A DNA stretch of 64,000 nt from Scleromatobacter humisilvae (GTDB lineage: Bacteria; Pseudomonadota; Gammaproteobacteria; Burkholderiales; Burkholderiaceae_C), in NCBI RefSeq assembly GCF_023231945.1, contig NZ_JAJLJH010000010.1, positions 1 to 64,000 on the forward strand, read 5' to 3'. Below the pieces are notes generated by a model. The model had not been told where the DNA came from, made no database searches, and worked only from the letters and a program-made list of their open reading frames with translations. The translations under genes and the position numbers were made by a program. The first letter of the stretch is position 1, and each line of letters opens with the position of its first letter. Positions 19,032-28,249 of this stretch are shown one piece after another.

Positions 19032-20162
19032 TCAGATCGACGCGGCGTGCACGCGATTGCGCGCGTGGTCGACCTTGGCGCGCATGGCCTCGTCGGACGC
19101 GGCGATCATCAATGCCCGCAAGGTCCCGCCCGCGCCGCCGCTCGCCACGCCCACGGTGACGGTCATCACCGATGCCGTCTTCGATCCGGCATGGTCGATC
19201 GCCAGGGCCTGCACGCAGGCGCGCAGCCGCTCCGCCGCGACGCGCGACTCTTCATGCCCCGCCCCGGCCAGCACGACGACCAGTTCCTCGCCGCCCTTGC
19301 GAAACACCAGGTCCGCGTCGCGCGAGCATCCGCGGACGGCCGCGGCAACGCGGCGCAGCGCCTCGTCGCCGGCGGCGTCGCCATGCAGGTGGTTGTAGTC
19401 GCCGAAATGGTCGATGTCGATGAAGGCGACCGCCGCCGCGGCGAAGCGCGGATCCGATCCGTCGACGACGACGTCGAGCACCTCGTCGAGCGCGAGGCGG
19501 TTGCGCAGGCCGGTCAACGCGTCGGTGCGCGCGTCGTCGCGCAACGCTCGATTGCGCTCCTGGAGCTCCACGATGATCGAGGCAAGTTCGCGCCGGGCGG
19601 TCACGATCTTGCGCGTGTCGTCGTCGAACACGACGGCGCCATCGCGGCCTCGCGCCTTCGCGGCGTACATGGCGACATCCACCGCCTTCAGGAGCTCGTC
19701 GTTCGTGGGCGCCGGAAAGGTCGCGAGGCCGACAGACATCGTCAGGTTCTCGACGGCGTGTTGACCGCAGACGATGGGCGCGCGCAACAGCTCCGCGCAA
19801 CGGACGATCCTGCGCCGCGCCTCGGCCATGTCCACCCCCGGCAGCAGCACGAAGAACTCGTCGCCCCCGACCCGCGCTGCCCAGGCGGGACTGCCGAATT
19901 CGGCTCGAAGCCGATCGGCGACGGCCTGAAGGACCTCGTCGCCCGTCGCGTGCCCGTGGCGATCGTTGATCTGCTTGAAATGATCGACATCGATCATCGC
20001 CGCCACGCCGGTGACGCCTGCGGCGCGCGCTTCCCGAAGACGCTCCCCCATCACGTGGCGGTTCGGCAGCCCGGTGAGTCCATCGACGAATGCGCGCCGC
20101 ACGCGTTCGTCATCGAACGATTCGCGTCGTCCAAACAGCCTCGCCCACAACCTGTCCAGCAT
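19032..20162 (-). CDS. Protein with two tandem GGDEF domains (diguanylate cyclase)
   Basis: Diguanylate cyclases make c-di-GMP from two GTP. This 376-residue soluble protein has two GGDEF domains and no obvious sensor domain. The first (about 24-185) has intact DVDHFKQIND and GGDEF (99-103) but lacks the RxxD inhibitory site before it (SPAW). The second (about 212-370) has RDAD (281-284), a good inhibitory site, but a degenerate signature GGEEL (290-294) and DIDHFGDYNH in place of the usual FK..ND. The first half is therefore probably the catalyst and the second a c-di-GMP-binding regulator or dimer partner. I choose the ATG at 20162; the upstream open frame is unconserved. Convergent with TetR, divergent from a GH13 gene. 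Confidence 0.88.
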   Translation of the reverse strand: MLDRLWARLFGRRESFDDERVRRAFVDGLTGLPNRHVMGERLREARAAGVTGVAAMIDVDHFKQINDRHGHATGDEVLQAVADRLRAEFGSPAWAARVGGDEFFVLLPGVDMAEARRRIVRCAELLRAPIVCGQHAVENLTMSVGLATFPAPTNDELLKAVDVAMYAAKARGRDGAVVFDDDTRKIVTARRELASIIVELQERNRALRDDARTDALTGLRNRLALDEVLDVVVDGSDPRFAAAAVAFIDIDHFGDYNHLHGDAAGDEALRRVAAAVRGCSRDADLVFRKGGEELVVVLAGAGHEESRVAAERLRACVQALAIDHAGSKTASVMTVTVGVASGGAGGTLRALMIAASDEAMRAKVDHARNRVHAASI

Positions 20163-20295
20163 TCCGTTGCCTCCCCGCCGCGATTGTCGCCGCAGGCCCG
20201 AAAGCGCGCCGCACGCGATCCCGGAGACGCCGTGAGGTTCGCCTGGGCCTGTCGGCCGCGCTTCAAGGACTAAACTCGATCGCCCAGGAGGCCCG

Positions 20296-21612
20296 ATGTC
20301 CCTGCTTCGCCGCCAGTTCCTCTCGCTGTTCGCCAGCACGTCGACGCTCGCCATGCGCACCGCCCAAGCCGATTCGCCGCCGCCCGCCATGCCGCACGTG
20401 CCCTGGTCGCGCCAGGCCGCGATCTACGAGCTCAACGTCCGCCAGCACACGGCCGACGGCACGCTGAAGGCTGCGGCGGCCGACCTGCCGCGCCTCAAGG
20501 GCATGGGCGTCGACATCGTCTGGCTGATGCCGATCCAGCCGATCGGCGTCGTGAATCGCAAGGGCACGCTGGGCAGCTACTACTCGATCCGCGACTACGT
20601 GGCCGTCAACCCGGAATTCGGCACGCTGGCCGACGCGCGCGCGTTCGTGCAGGCGGCGCACGCGCAGGGCATGAGGGTCATCCTCGACTGGGTGGCCAAC
20701 CACACGGCGTTCGACCATCCATGGACGCGCGATCACAAGGACTGGTACAAGCTCGACGCGCACGGCGAGATCTTCCCCGTCACGTTCAACGCGGGCTCGC
20801 CGAACGAGGAGCACTGGTCGGACGTCACCGCGCTGAACTACGACGCGCCCGCGCTGCGCGACGCGATGATCGCGGCGATGCAGTTCTGGCTGCGCGAGAC
20901 CGATCTCGACGGCTTCCGATGCGACGTCGCGAGCCTGGTGCCGACGCCGTTCTGGGAGCGCGCGCGGCGCGAGCTCGACGCGGTCAAGCCGATGTTCATG
21001 CTGGCCGAGTCCGACGCCGTCGACCTGCATCGCAGCGCGTTCGACATGACCTACAGCTGGGACCTGGCGCGACTGTTCCACGAGATCGGCCAGGGCAAGG
21101 CCGGCGCCGCGGAGCTGCGCGCATGGGCCGCGAAGGAGCCGCACGGCTTCCCGCCCTCGGCCTACCGCATGCGCTTCACGACCAACCACGACTTCAACTC
21201 GTGGAACGGCACCGACGCCGAGCTCTATGGCGACAACTACTTGCCGCTGGCGGTCCTCACGTTCACGCTGCCCGGCATGCCGCTGATCTACGGCGGCCAG
21301 GAGGCGCGGCTGACGAAGCGCCTCGAGTTCTTCGAGAAGGACGCCGTCGACTGGAAGACGCGCGAGCTGCAGCCGTTCTACACGCGGCTGCTCGCGTTGA
21401 AGCACGCGCATCCGGCGCTGGCCAACGGCCAGTACGGCGGCGCGATGACGATGCTCGATGTCGGCAACGAGCGGCTGTTCGCGTTCAGGCGCGCGCTCGG
21501 CGCGGACAGCGTCAGCGTCGTCGTCAACGTGACCGCGTCGGAACAGGCGCTGCGCCTGGGCGCCGACGACCGCAAGCTGCCGGCGCACGGCTGGCTGGTC
21601 GAACCGGCATGA
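20296..21612 (+). CDS. Exported alpha-amylase-family glycoside hydrolase (GH13)
   Basis: The 438-residue protein has an N-terminal signal with a twin-arginine-like start (LLRRQFLSLFA, about 1-25) and a GH13 barrel. The GH13 catalytic residues are visible: nucleophile D210 (GFRCDVAS), acid/base E238 (LAESD) and D299 (TNHD), together with early VDIVWLMPIQP and DWVANHT stretches. It probably cleaves or transfers alpha-glucosidic bonds in the periplasm; the exact specificity cannot be read. The gene has a strong AGGAGG site. Its stop overlaps the start of an arylamine N-acetyltransferase gene by four bases, an odd pairing. Confidence 0.9.
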   Translation: MSLLRRQFLSLFASTSTLAMRTAQADSPPPAMPHVPWSRQAAIYELNVRQHTADGTLKAAAADLPRLKGMGVDIVWLMPIQPIGVVNRKGTLGSYYSIRDYVAVNPEFGTLADARAFVQAAHAQGMRVILDWVANHTAFDHPWTRDHKDWYKLDAHGEIFPVTFNAGSPNEEHWSDVTALNYDAPALRDAMIAAMQFWLRETDLDGFRCDVASLVPTPFWERARRELDAVKPMFMLAESDAVDLHRSAFDMTYSWDLARLFHEIGQGKAGAAELRAWAAKEPHGFPPSAYRMRFTTNHDFNSWNGTDAELYGDNYLPLAVLTFTLPGMPLIYGGQEARLTKRLEFFEKDAVDWKTRELQPFYTRLLALKHAHPALANGQYGGAMTMLDVGNERLFAFRRALGADSVSVVVNVTASEQALRLGADDRKLPAHGWLVEPA

Positions 21613-22454
21613 GCACGGTCGCGCCGATCGACGTGCGCGAGCTCGACCTCGACGCGTATCGCCGGCGCATCGGCTTCGCGGGCGCGCTCGCGCCAACGCG
21701 CGATTGCCTCGAGCGCCTGATCCTCGATCACGCCACCGCGATCCCGTTCGACAACATCGAGGTGCTCGCGCGCCGCGTGCCCAGGCTCGACGTCGCCGGC
21801 CTTCAGGACAAGATGGTGCGCCAGCGCCGCGGCGGCTACTGCTTCGAGCAGAACACGCTGTTCCGCGCCGTGCTGCAGGCCGTCGGCTTCGACGTGCAAC
21901 CGATGGAGGCGCGCATTCGCTCGGGCGTCGCGGCCGACGTGGTGACGGCGCGCACGCATCTGGCCACGCGCGTCGTGCTCGATGGCGTCGCGCACATGGT
22001 GGACGTCGGCTGCAGCACCGTCGCCCCGCTCGCGCCGCTGGTGCTCGCCCGCCGCGACACGCAGGCCGCGGGCAGCGGCTTCTACCGCTTCGTCGATGTC
22101 GGCGACGAGCTGCTGCTGCAGACGCTGGCCGCGGGCGTCTGGACCGACTGCTACCAGCTGATGCCCACCGCGCCGCACGCGATCGATGGCGAGATGGGCA
22201 ACTGGTTCGTCGCGACGCATCCGAAGTCGATGCTGGCCCACAACCTGCTGCTGGGCCGCGCGATCGAGGGCGGCCGCCTGCGCCTGTTCAACCGGCGGCT
22301 GTCGGCGTTCCAGCCGCAGCACGCCGCACCGGTCGAACGCGAGCTGCACGCGCGTGCGGAGTTCGCCGACGTGCTCGCCGACGGCTTCGGCCTGGACGTC
22401 GCGTCGGCCGATCTCGACGCGGTGATGGCGGCCCTCGACAAGCTGCCGGCGTGA
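21609..22454 (+). CDS. Arylamine N-acetyltransferase
   Basis: NAT enzymes transfer acetyl (or another acyl) from CoA to aromatic amines and hydrazines. The 281-residue protein has the thiol-protease-like triad at C78 (RRGGYCFEQN), H117 (RTHLATRV) and D132 (MVDVGCST), with spacing like that of characterised bacterial NATs. The N-terminal PFDNIEVL stretch is typical. It starts in the ATGA overlap with the amylase gene, and a large LuxR-type regulator gene starts four bases after its stop, so all three may be one transcript. Confidence 0.93.
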   Translation: MSTVAPIDVRELDLDAYRRRIGFAGALAPTRDCLERLILDHATAIPFDNIEVLARRVPRLDVAGLQDKMVRQRRGGYCFEQNTLFRAVLQAVGFDVQPMEARIRSGVAADVVTARTHLATRVVLDGVAHMVDVGCSTVAPLAPLVLARRDTQAAGSGFYRFVDVGDELLLQTLAAGVWTDCYQLMPTAPHAIDGEMGNWFVATHPKSMLAHNLLLGRAIEGGRLRLFNRRLSAFQPQHAAPVERELHARAEFADVLADGFGLDVASADLDAVMAALDKLPA

Positions 22455-22458
22455 CGCG

Positions 22459-25050
22459 ATGGAGCTCGTCGAGCGCGACGCCGCCCTGCTGACGTTCGAG
22501 CGCCAGCTCGCGGCGGCGCGGCTGGGCGGCGGCCACGTGCTGCTGGTCAGCGGCGAGGCCGGCATCGGCAAGACGACGCTGCTCAAGGCCTTTGCCGAAC
22601 GGCGCGGCGACGCGGCGTTGTGGTGGGGCGCGTGCGACTCGCTCGAGACGCCGCATCCGCTCGCGCCGCTGCACGACATCGCCCGCGGCACCGACGCCGC
22701 CTTCCGCGCGCTGCTGCAGCCGGGCCAGGCGCGCGCCGAGCTGTTCGAGGCGGTGCTGACGACGCTGCAGCGCAGCCGGCAGCCGGTGCTCGCCGTCTTC
22801 GAGGACGTGCACTGGGCCGACGACGCCACGCTGGACCTGCTGAAGTTCCTCGGCCGCCGCATCGACCGCGTGCCCTGCCTGCTGGTGCTGTCGTGGCGCG
22901 ACGACGAGGTGTCGGCGGCGCATCCGCTGCGCCGCCTGCTGGGCGAACTGTCGTCCAGCCTGGTCACGCGGCTCGCGCTGGAGCCGTTGTCGCCCGCCGC
23001 CGTCGCGCGGCTCGCGAGCGCGGCGATGCGATCGGCCAGCGGCCTGCATGCGCTCACGCGCGGCAACCCGTTGTTCGTGAGCGAACTGCTGCGACACGGT
23101 GCCGACGGCGTGCCGCATGGCGTGCAGGACCTGGTGCTCGCGCGTTTCGCGCGTCTCGGTGCGGAGGCGCAAGCCGTCGTGCGGCTGGCGTCGACCGTGC
23201 CCACGCGCATCGAGGGCGCCCTGATCGAAGCGCTGCTGGCGCCGCCCGCGGCGGTGCTCGACGAGTGCCTGAACTGCGGCCTGCTCAACGCGGCCGACGA
23301 TAGCTATTTCTTCCGCCACGAACTGGTGCGCGTGGCGATCGAGGCGTCGCTGTCGCCGCCGGTCGCGCGCGCGCTGCACGCCGACGTGCTGCGCGCGCTC
23401 GAGCGGCCGGGCCACGCCGCCGTCTCGCTCGCGCGGCGCGTGCATCACGCCGTGCGCGCGGGCGACGCGCGCGCGGTGGCCAGGCTCGCGCCGGAGGCGG
23501 CCGCCCAGGCGCTGCAGCGCGGCGCGCACGCCGAGGCGGCGGCGCACTACCGCACCGCGCTGGAACATGGCGAGCCGGGCGACGCCGTCGGCGACTGGCT
23601 CGCCGCCTGCGCACGCGAGTGCCGTCTCACGAACCGGCTCGACGACGCGATCGCCGCGCACGGCCAGCTGTCCGACTGGCATCGGACCCATCCCGACCCG
23701 CGCCGCGAGGCCGTCAACCTGAGCGGGCTCGCGCTGGCCCAGGTGCTCGCGCTGCGCAACGCCGAGGCCGACGCGGCCAGCCTGCGCGCCATCGCGATGC
23801 TGGAGGCACTGCCGCCCGGGCCCGAGCTGGCTCGCGCCTACCGCGTCGAGGCGCAGCTGCGCATGCTCAATCGCGATTGCGAGGCGGCCGTCGCATGGGC
23901 CGGCAAGGCCATCACGCTGGCCGAGCGCTTCGGCGAGCGCGAGATCCTCGCCGAGGCGGTCGGCACGCTGGGCACCGCGACGCTGTTCCTCGACTACGAC
24001 GCCGGCTGCGCGCACCTGCAGCGCGCGCTCGGTCTCGCGCTGGCGGACGGCCTGCACGGCCTGGCCGCGAACACGCACAGCAACCTCGGCTCCGGCTCGG
24101 GCGAGGTCTGGCGGCTGCGCGAGGCGCAAGAGCACCTGAAAGCCGCGATTGCGTTCTCGCAGCAGCACGAGATCGACTTCTACCGCCAGTATTCCGTCGC
24201 CTGGCTGGCGCTGTGCGAACTGCACCTGGGCCAGTGGGACGACGCGCGCGAGCACGCGCTCGACATCGTCGCGCAGGCCGCGTCGCCCAGCACCAGCCGC
24301 GTGATGGCGCTGGCCGCGCTGGGCCGGCTGCAGGCGCGCCGCGGCGAGCCCGAGGCCGCGGCGACGCTGGCCGCCGCGCTCGAGCTGGCCCTGGCCAGCG
24401 GCACGCTGCAACGCGTCGCGCCCGTGCGCTGCGCGCGCGCGGAGGCCGCCTGGCTGCGCGGCGACATGGCGGGCGTGGTCGCCGAGGCCCGATCCGCGCT
24501 GGCCCAGGCCCAGGCGCATCGCCATCCGTGGTTCAGCGGCGAGCTGGCCCAGTGGCTGCGCCGCGCGGGCGTCCCGGTCGACGTTCCCGCCGCCTGCGCC
24601 GAGCCGCACGCGCTGCTGATGCGCGGCCAGTGGCGCGCGGCCGCCGACGCCTGGGCCGCGATCGGCGCGCCATTCGAGCAGGCGCTGGCGCTGTCCGAAG
24701 GCGACGACGCGGCGCGCCTCGAGGCCCTTGCGATGCTGGACGACCTCGGCGCCCAGGCCGCCGCGGACCCGCTGCGCAAGTCGCTGCGCGTCGCCGGCGT
24801 GCGCGGCATCCCGCGCGGCGCCCGCGCCTCGACGCAGACCAATCCGCACCAGCTCACCGACCGCGAGCGCGAGGTGCTCGAGCTGCTGTGCGGCGGACTG
24901 CGCAACTCCGAGATCGCCGAGCGCCTGTGCCGCTCGGTGCGCACGGTCGACCACCACGTCGCGGCATCCTTCGCGAAGCTGGGCGTCAACACGCGCGCCG
25001 AGGCCATCGCCGTCGCGGAGCGCACCGGCATCGCCCCCAAGAATAGGTAG
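22459..25050 (+). CDS. Large ATPase-containing LuxR-family regulator (LAL/MalT-like)
   Basis: The 863-residue protein has an N-terminal AAA-type ATPase with Walker A GEAGIGKTT (about 32-40) and Walker B (VFEDVHWADD, about 113-122), then a long helical TPR-like region (about 300-750), and a C-terminal LuxR helix-turn-helix (about 795-860, with LTDREREVLELLCGGLRNSE). This is the architecture of ATP-dependent, ligand-sensing activators of the LAL/MalT type. The ligand is unknown. It follows the amylase and acetyltransferase genes and precedes a small DUF4242 gene, which are candidate targets. Confidence 0.9.
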   Translation: MELVERDAALLTFERQLAAARLGGGHVLLVSGEAGIGKTTLLKAFAERRGDAALWWGACDSLETPHPLAPLHDIARGTDAAFRALLQPGQARAELFEAVLTTLQRSRQPVLAVFEDVHWADDATLDLLKFLGRRIDRVPCLLVLSWRDDEVSAAHPLRRLLGELSSSLVTRLALEPLSPAAVARLASAAMRSASGLHALTRGNPLFVSELLRHGADGVPHGVQDLVLARFARLGAEAQAVVRLASTVPTRIEGALIEALLAPPAAVLDECLNCGLLNAADDSYFFRHELVRVAIEASLSPPVARALHADVLRALERPGHAAVSLARRVHHAVRAGDARAVARLAPEAAAQALQRGAHAEAAAHYRTALEHGEPGDAVGDWLAACARECRLTNRLDDAIAAHGQLSDWHRTHPDPRREAVNLSGLALAQVLALRNAEADAASLRAIAMLEALPPGPELARAYRVEAQLRMLNRDCEAAVAWAGKAITLAERFGEREILAEAVGTLGTATLFLDYDAGCAHLQRALGLALADGLHGLAANTHSNLGSGSGEVWRLREAQEHLKAAIAFSQQHEIDFYRQYSVAWLALCELHLGQWDDAREHALDIVAQAASPSTSRVMALAALGRLQARRGEPEAAATLAAALELALASGTLQRVAPVRCARAEAAWLRGDMAGVVAEARSALAQAQAHRHPWFSGELAQWLRRAGVPVDVPAACAEPHALLMRGQWRAAADAWAAIGAPFEQALALSEGDDAARLEALAMLDDLGAQAAADPLRKSLRVAGVRGIPRGARASTQTNPHQLTDREREVLELLCGGLRNSEIAERLCRSVRTVDHHVAASFAKLGVNTRAEAIAVAERTGIAPKNR

Positions 25051-25157
25051 CCGCGGCGCGCAATCTGGGCAGGCTCGCCGTTGCCGCGTCAAGTGCGGCG
25101 GCGTAGTCTCGATGCCACGGTCAAGACCGACCGCACCCATCAACCCAGGAGTCCGCC

Positions 25158-25433
25158 ATGCCCCGCTTCCTCGTCGAACGCACCTTCCCCGATGGCCTGC
25201 ACATCCCCGTCGACGCGCAGGGCGCGGACGTCTGCATGAGCGTCGTCGGCACCAACGCGAAGAGCGGCGTCACGTGGGTCCATTCGTACGTGACGCAGGA
25301 CCTGAAGAAGACGTTCTGCATCTACGACGCGCCCACGCCCGACGCGATCCGCGAGACCGCCCGCAACAACAACCTGCCGATCGACTCGATCACGGCGGTG
25401 AGCGTGCTGGATCCGTACTTCTATCGCGGATGA
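25158..25433 (+). CDS. DUF4242 small protein (SCO4226-like)
   Basis: The 91-residue protein begins MPRFLVERTFPDGL and contains VTWVHSYVTQDLKKTFCIYDAP, both typical of the DUF4242 family, a small ferredoxin-like fold. One member from Streptomyces (SCO4226) binds nickel; whether this one does is not known. It has its own 107-base upstream region and an AGGAG site, and follows the LuxR-type regulator on the same strand. A role as a direct target of that regulator is a guess from position. Confidence 0.8.
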   Translation: MPRFLVERTFPDGLHIPVDAQGADVCMSVVGTNAKSGVTWVHSYVTQDLKKTFCIYDAPTPDAIRETARNNNLPIDSITAVSVLDPYFYRG

Positions 25434-25449
25434 GACATCGGTCGGGCGA

Positions 25450-25812
25450 CTACTTCGTCGCGCTGCCCGCGCGGCGCGCGGCCAGGTAGCGCGCGACGTC
25501 GTCGAAGCTCACGCGGCCCGCATGCGCGGTGTCGATCGCGTCGAAGTGGTTGGCGATCCAGCCGAAGCCGCCGGCCTGCGCCTCCGCGCGCGACAGCGTG
25601 CCGCGGTGCGCGGTGTCGGCCGCGTCGAAGCTGGCGTGCAGGTGGGCCAGGGCGTCGGAATCCAGTGCCGCGCCGACCGACGCCGGACGGACGCGTCCCT
25701 CGGCCTGCGCCGCCTGCTGCGCGGCCGCCGGCGGCCTGCCGGGATCGAGGAAGGGCCCGGCCTGCGCGGACGCGGCGGCGAGCAGCGCGAGGATGGCGAG
25801 GACGTTGCGCAT
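25450..25812 (-). CDS. Small secreted EF-hand protein
   Basis: The 120-residue protein has a signal peptide (MRNVLAILALLAAASAQA) and two EF-hand-like loops (about 63-74 in FDAADTAHRGTLSRAEA and about 89-100 in FDAIDTAHAGRVSFDDV). The loops keep the Asp, Thr/Ser and Gly positions but have Ala-His where Asn-Gly or Lys-Asp is common, so calcium affinity may be low. Its ATG overlaps the last base of the stop of the S10 peptidase gene, so the two are translated together. Confidence 0.75.
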   Translation of the reverse strand: MRNVLAILALLAAASAQAGPFLDPGRPPAAAQQAAQAEGRVRPASVGAALDSDALAHLHASFDAADTAHRGTLSRAEAQAGGFGWIANHFDAIDTAHAGRVSFDDVARYLAARRAGSATK

Positions 25813-27374
25813 CAGGGAGCTCCCGTCGCCGAGGCGTAGAACGCGGCCAGCTCGGCCTTCATCAACGGGCGCGAGCCGTCGTCGAGGTAGGTCATGTGGC
25901 CGCCCGGATGGAAATGCAGCGTGACCGGCGCGCCCGTGCCCAGGCGCGCGACGTCCAGCTCGGTCTGGTGGAACGGCGTGATCAGGTCGTGCTCGCCGCC
26001 GATGAACAACACCTTCAGCGACGGATCGAGCAGGAGGGCGCTGCTCAGGTCGGGCACGACGTCGGGCAGCGCGTGGCTGCCGTGCGCGAAGTTCCAGTCG
26101 TTGATGGTGGCGTCGTTCGACACCAGGTAGGTCGACGGATTCGTGTAGCCGAGCGTCGGCAGCAAGGACTTGATCGCGGACACGAAGCCGGGCGCGACGA
26201 AGGTGTCCGAAGGCTCGTCGTCGGCGTCGAGCGGGGAGCCCACCGCCGCCGACACCCGGCCGTCGTACACGCCCAGCGTGGTGCCGGCGATCAGGTGGTG
26301 GCGGAAGGTGTCGTAGTCCATGTCGAACTGCGTGTCCCACTGCGCCGTTGGCAGGCCGGTGAAGGCGACGAGCGCCGCGATGTGGCCGGCGGGCGGCAGC
26401 GTGGCGCTCGCGAGCCAGGTGGCGGCGTCGGGCGCGTAGGTGGAGTCGGCGTAGCTGCGGACGGTGGCGAGGTCGGCCTGCAGGTCGGCGGTCGCGCCCG
26501 TCGCCAGGTGGTACCACTCGCCGACCGCGGCATAACTCGGGAGGAAGCCCGCGCAGTTGACGGTGGGCTTGCCGCCCACCACCGAGCAGTTGCTGTTGTA
26601 GTCGACGATGGAGGACTGTTCGACCACGCCGTTGACGCGCCGCCCGGCGGTCTCGAGCAGGCGCGCGAGCACCGGCACGCGCGTGGTGCCGTACGACTCG
26701 CCGTACAGGAACAGCGGCGAGGCCGTGCGGCCGTTGACCGCGAGCCAGCGCTGGACGAAGTCGCGCAGCACGCCGGCGTCGGCGTCGACGCCCCAGTAGG
26801 TCTGGTTGGTGTGCGGCGCGATCGCCTCCGACAGCCCGGTGCCGACCGCGTCGACGAACACGAGGTCGGTCGTGTCGATCAGGCTGTCCGCGTTGTCGAC
26901 GTACGGGAAGGGCACGGTCTGCGTGGTGGCCGGCACGCCGGTGACCAGGCGCTTGGGCGCGAACGAGCCCAGGTGCAGCCAGATCGTGGCCGAGCCCGGT
27001 CCGCCGTTGAAGAAGAACGTGACGGGCCGCGTCGCCGCCGCGGCGCCGTCGGCCGTGTAGGCGACGTAGAAGATCGAGGCCTCGGGCGCCTGGCTCGTCG
27101 CATCCAGCGCCGACAGGTGGCCCACGGTCGCGGTGTAGGCGATGGCCGTGCCGTCGAGCGTCAGCGAGGCGTGCGTCGTGGCGGTGGTCTCGTTGGGGGA
27201 CGACAGCGACGCCGACGCGGTCCCCGAGTACTGGTTCGGATCGAGGAACGGGTTCGTGACGGGGCCGCTGCCACCGCTGCCACCGCCACCACCGCCGCAG
27301 GCCGCGAGCGCGGCGAACAGCGCGAGCGCGGCCACGCCGCGGGCGTCTCGCAGGACGGACTGGATCGTGGACAT
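25812..27374 (-). CDS. S10-family serine carboxypeptidase-like lipoprotein
   Basis: The 520-residue protein starts at 27374 with a signal and lipobox (ALAAC), followed by a Gly-rich linker, so it is probably membrane-anchored in the periplasm or outer membrane. The S10 fold is shown by FFFNGGPGSATIWLHLGSFA, the nucleophile Ser in GESYGTTR, the Asp in FIGGEHDLITPF and the His in HPGGHMTY. Such enzymes trim C-terminal residues from peptides at acidic to neutral pH. It is coupled to the EF-hand gene by a one-base stop/start overlap. The partner and substrates are unknown. Confidence 0.88.
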   Translation of the reverse strand: MSTIQSVLRDARGVAALALFAALAACGGGGGGSGGSGPVTNPFLDPNQYSGTASASLSSPNETTATTHASLTLDGTAIAYTATVGHLSALDATSQAPEASIFYVAYTADGAAAATRPVTFFFNGGPGSATIWLHLGSFAPKRLVTGVPATTQTVPFPYVDNADSLIDTTDLVFVDAVGTGLSEAIAPHTNQTYWGVDADAGVLRDFVQRWLAVNGRTASPLFLYGESYGTTRVPVLARLLETAGRRVNGVVEQSSIVDYNSNCSVVGGKPTVNCAGFLPSYAAVGEWYHLATGATADLQADLATVRSYADSTYAPDAATWLASATLPPAGHIAALVAFTGLPTAQWDTQFDMDYDTFRHHLIAGTTLGVYDGRVSAAVGSPLDADDEPSDTFVAPGFVSAIKSLLPTLGYTNPSTYLVSNDATINDWNFAHGSHALPDVVPDLSSALLLDPSLKVLFIGGEHDLITPFHQTELDVARLGTGAPVTLHFHPGGHMTYLDDGSRPLMKAELAAFYASATGAP

Positions 27375-27562
27375 CGATTCCTTTCGCACCCGCCGCGGTG
27401 TCGTCGAGCTGCCACCGCGGCCTTCGCTTGGTCGTGGAACCATTGTGGCGCATCGCGGCGAACGCTCCGGGACGGCGCGGTTCCGCCCGCTTTTCCGGCC
27501 TCCGCCGTCATGCCGGCTGACTATGCTCGATGGCTTCGCCCCAACTTCTCCGGAGCCGCCCG

Positions 27563-28249
27563 ATGACCTTCGCCCTCGCCCGCCCCTGGCTCGTCGCCGC
27601 CCTCGCCGTCGCCGGCCTGTCCGTCGCGGGCCCCGCCGCGGCCGTCGAGGCCTACGTGGCCACCGGCTTCCCGTACGCGCTGGTGGGCATCGCCCAGCCG
27701 ATCAACAGCGCGTTCGCCGTGCGCGCGGACTTCGGCTCGATCGCCCATCACAACTACAGCGGCACGACCGCCGACAACGACTTCAAGGGCAACATCGACT
27801 ACAAGCGCGGCGCGCTGCTGGGCGACTGGTTCGTCCTGAACGGAGGCTTTCGCCTCAGCGCCGGCGCCACCTTCAACCAGGCCAAGGCGACGATGACGGC
27901 GTCCTCGCACGACGGCAAGATCTCTCTCGGCGGCGTGCAGTACGACGCGCCCTCGTCGCTTTACTACGTGCAGTCCGACCTGTCGTTCCCGAAGGCCGCG
28001 CCCTACCTCGGGCTGGGCTGGGGACACCACCAGAGCACGCCGGGCCTGTCGTTCAACCTCGACCTCGGCGCGTCCATCGGCACCGCCAAGGCGACGCCGC
28101 TGAAGGCCTCGCCGGCACTGGCCAGCGAGCTGGCGCTCGACTCGCAGGGCGCGAGCGACCTGCAGCAGGAGAACCGCGACTTCCAGGACGAGGTCCACAA
28201 GTTCAAGGCGATCCCGCAGCTGACGATCGGCCTCGGCTACCGCTTCTGA
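27563..28249 (+). CDS. Outer-membrane beta-barrel protein, function unknown
   Basis: The 228-residue protein has a signal peptide (about 1-27, cleavage after PAAAVEA or close by) and alternating beta-strand-like segments. It ends in LTIGLGYRF, the C-terminal aromatic typical of outer-membrane barrels. A helical insert rich in Asp/Gln (about 185-205) precedes the last strands. I do not recognise a precise family. I start it at 27563 (MTFALARPW); an in-frame ATG at 27530 is possible but adds unconserved residues. Its end overlaps mgsA, on the other strand, by 13 bases. Confidence 0.75.
   Translation: MTFALARPWLVAALAVAGLSVAGPAAAVEAYVATGFPYALVGIAQPINSAFAVRADFGSIAHHNYSGTTADNDFKGNIDYKRGALLGDWFVLNGGFRLSAGATFNQAKATMTASSHDGKISLGGVQYDAPSSLYYVQSDLSFPKAAPYLGLGWGHHQSTPGLSFNLDLGASIGTAKATPLKASPALASELALDSQGASDLQQENRDFQDEVHKFKAIPQLTIGLGYRF

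Noticed and set aside
22288-25143. 951-codon minus-strand frame opposite the LuxR-type regulator
   Set aside because: No motif or domain; the plus strand has Walker motifs and a LuxR helix-turn-helix in a full-length frame.
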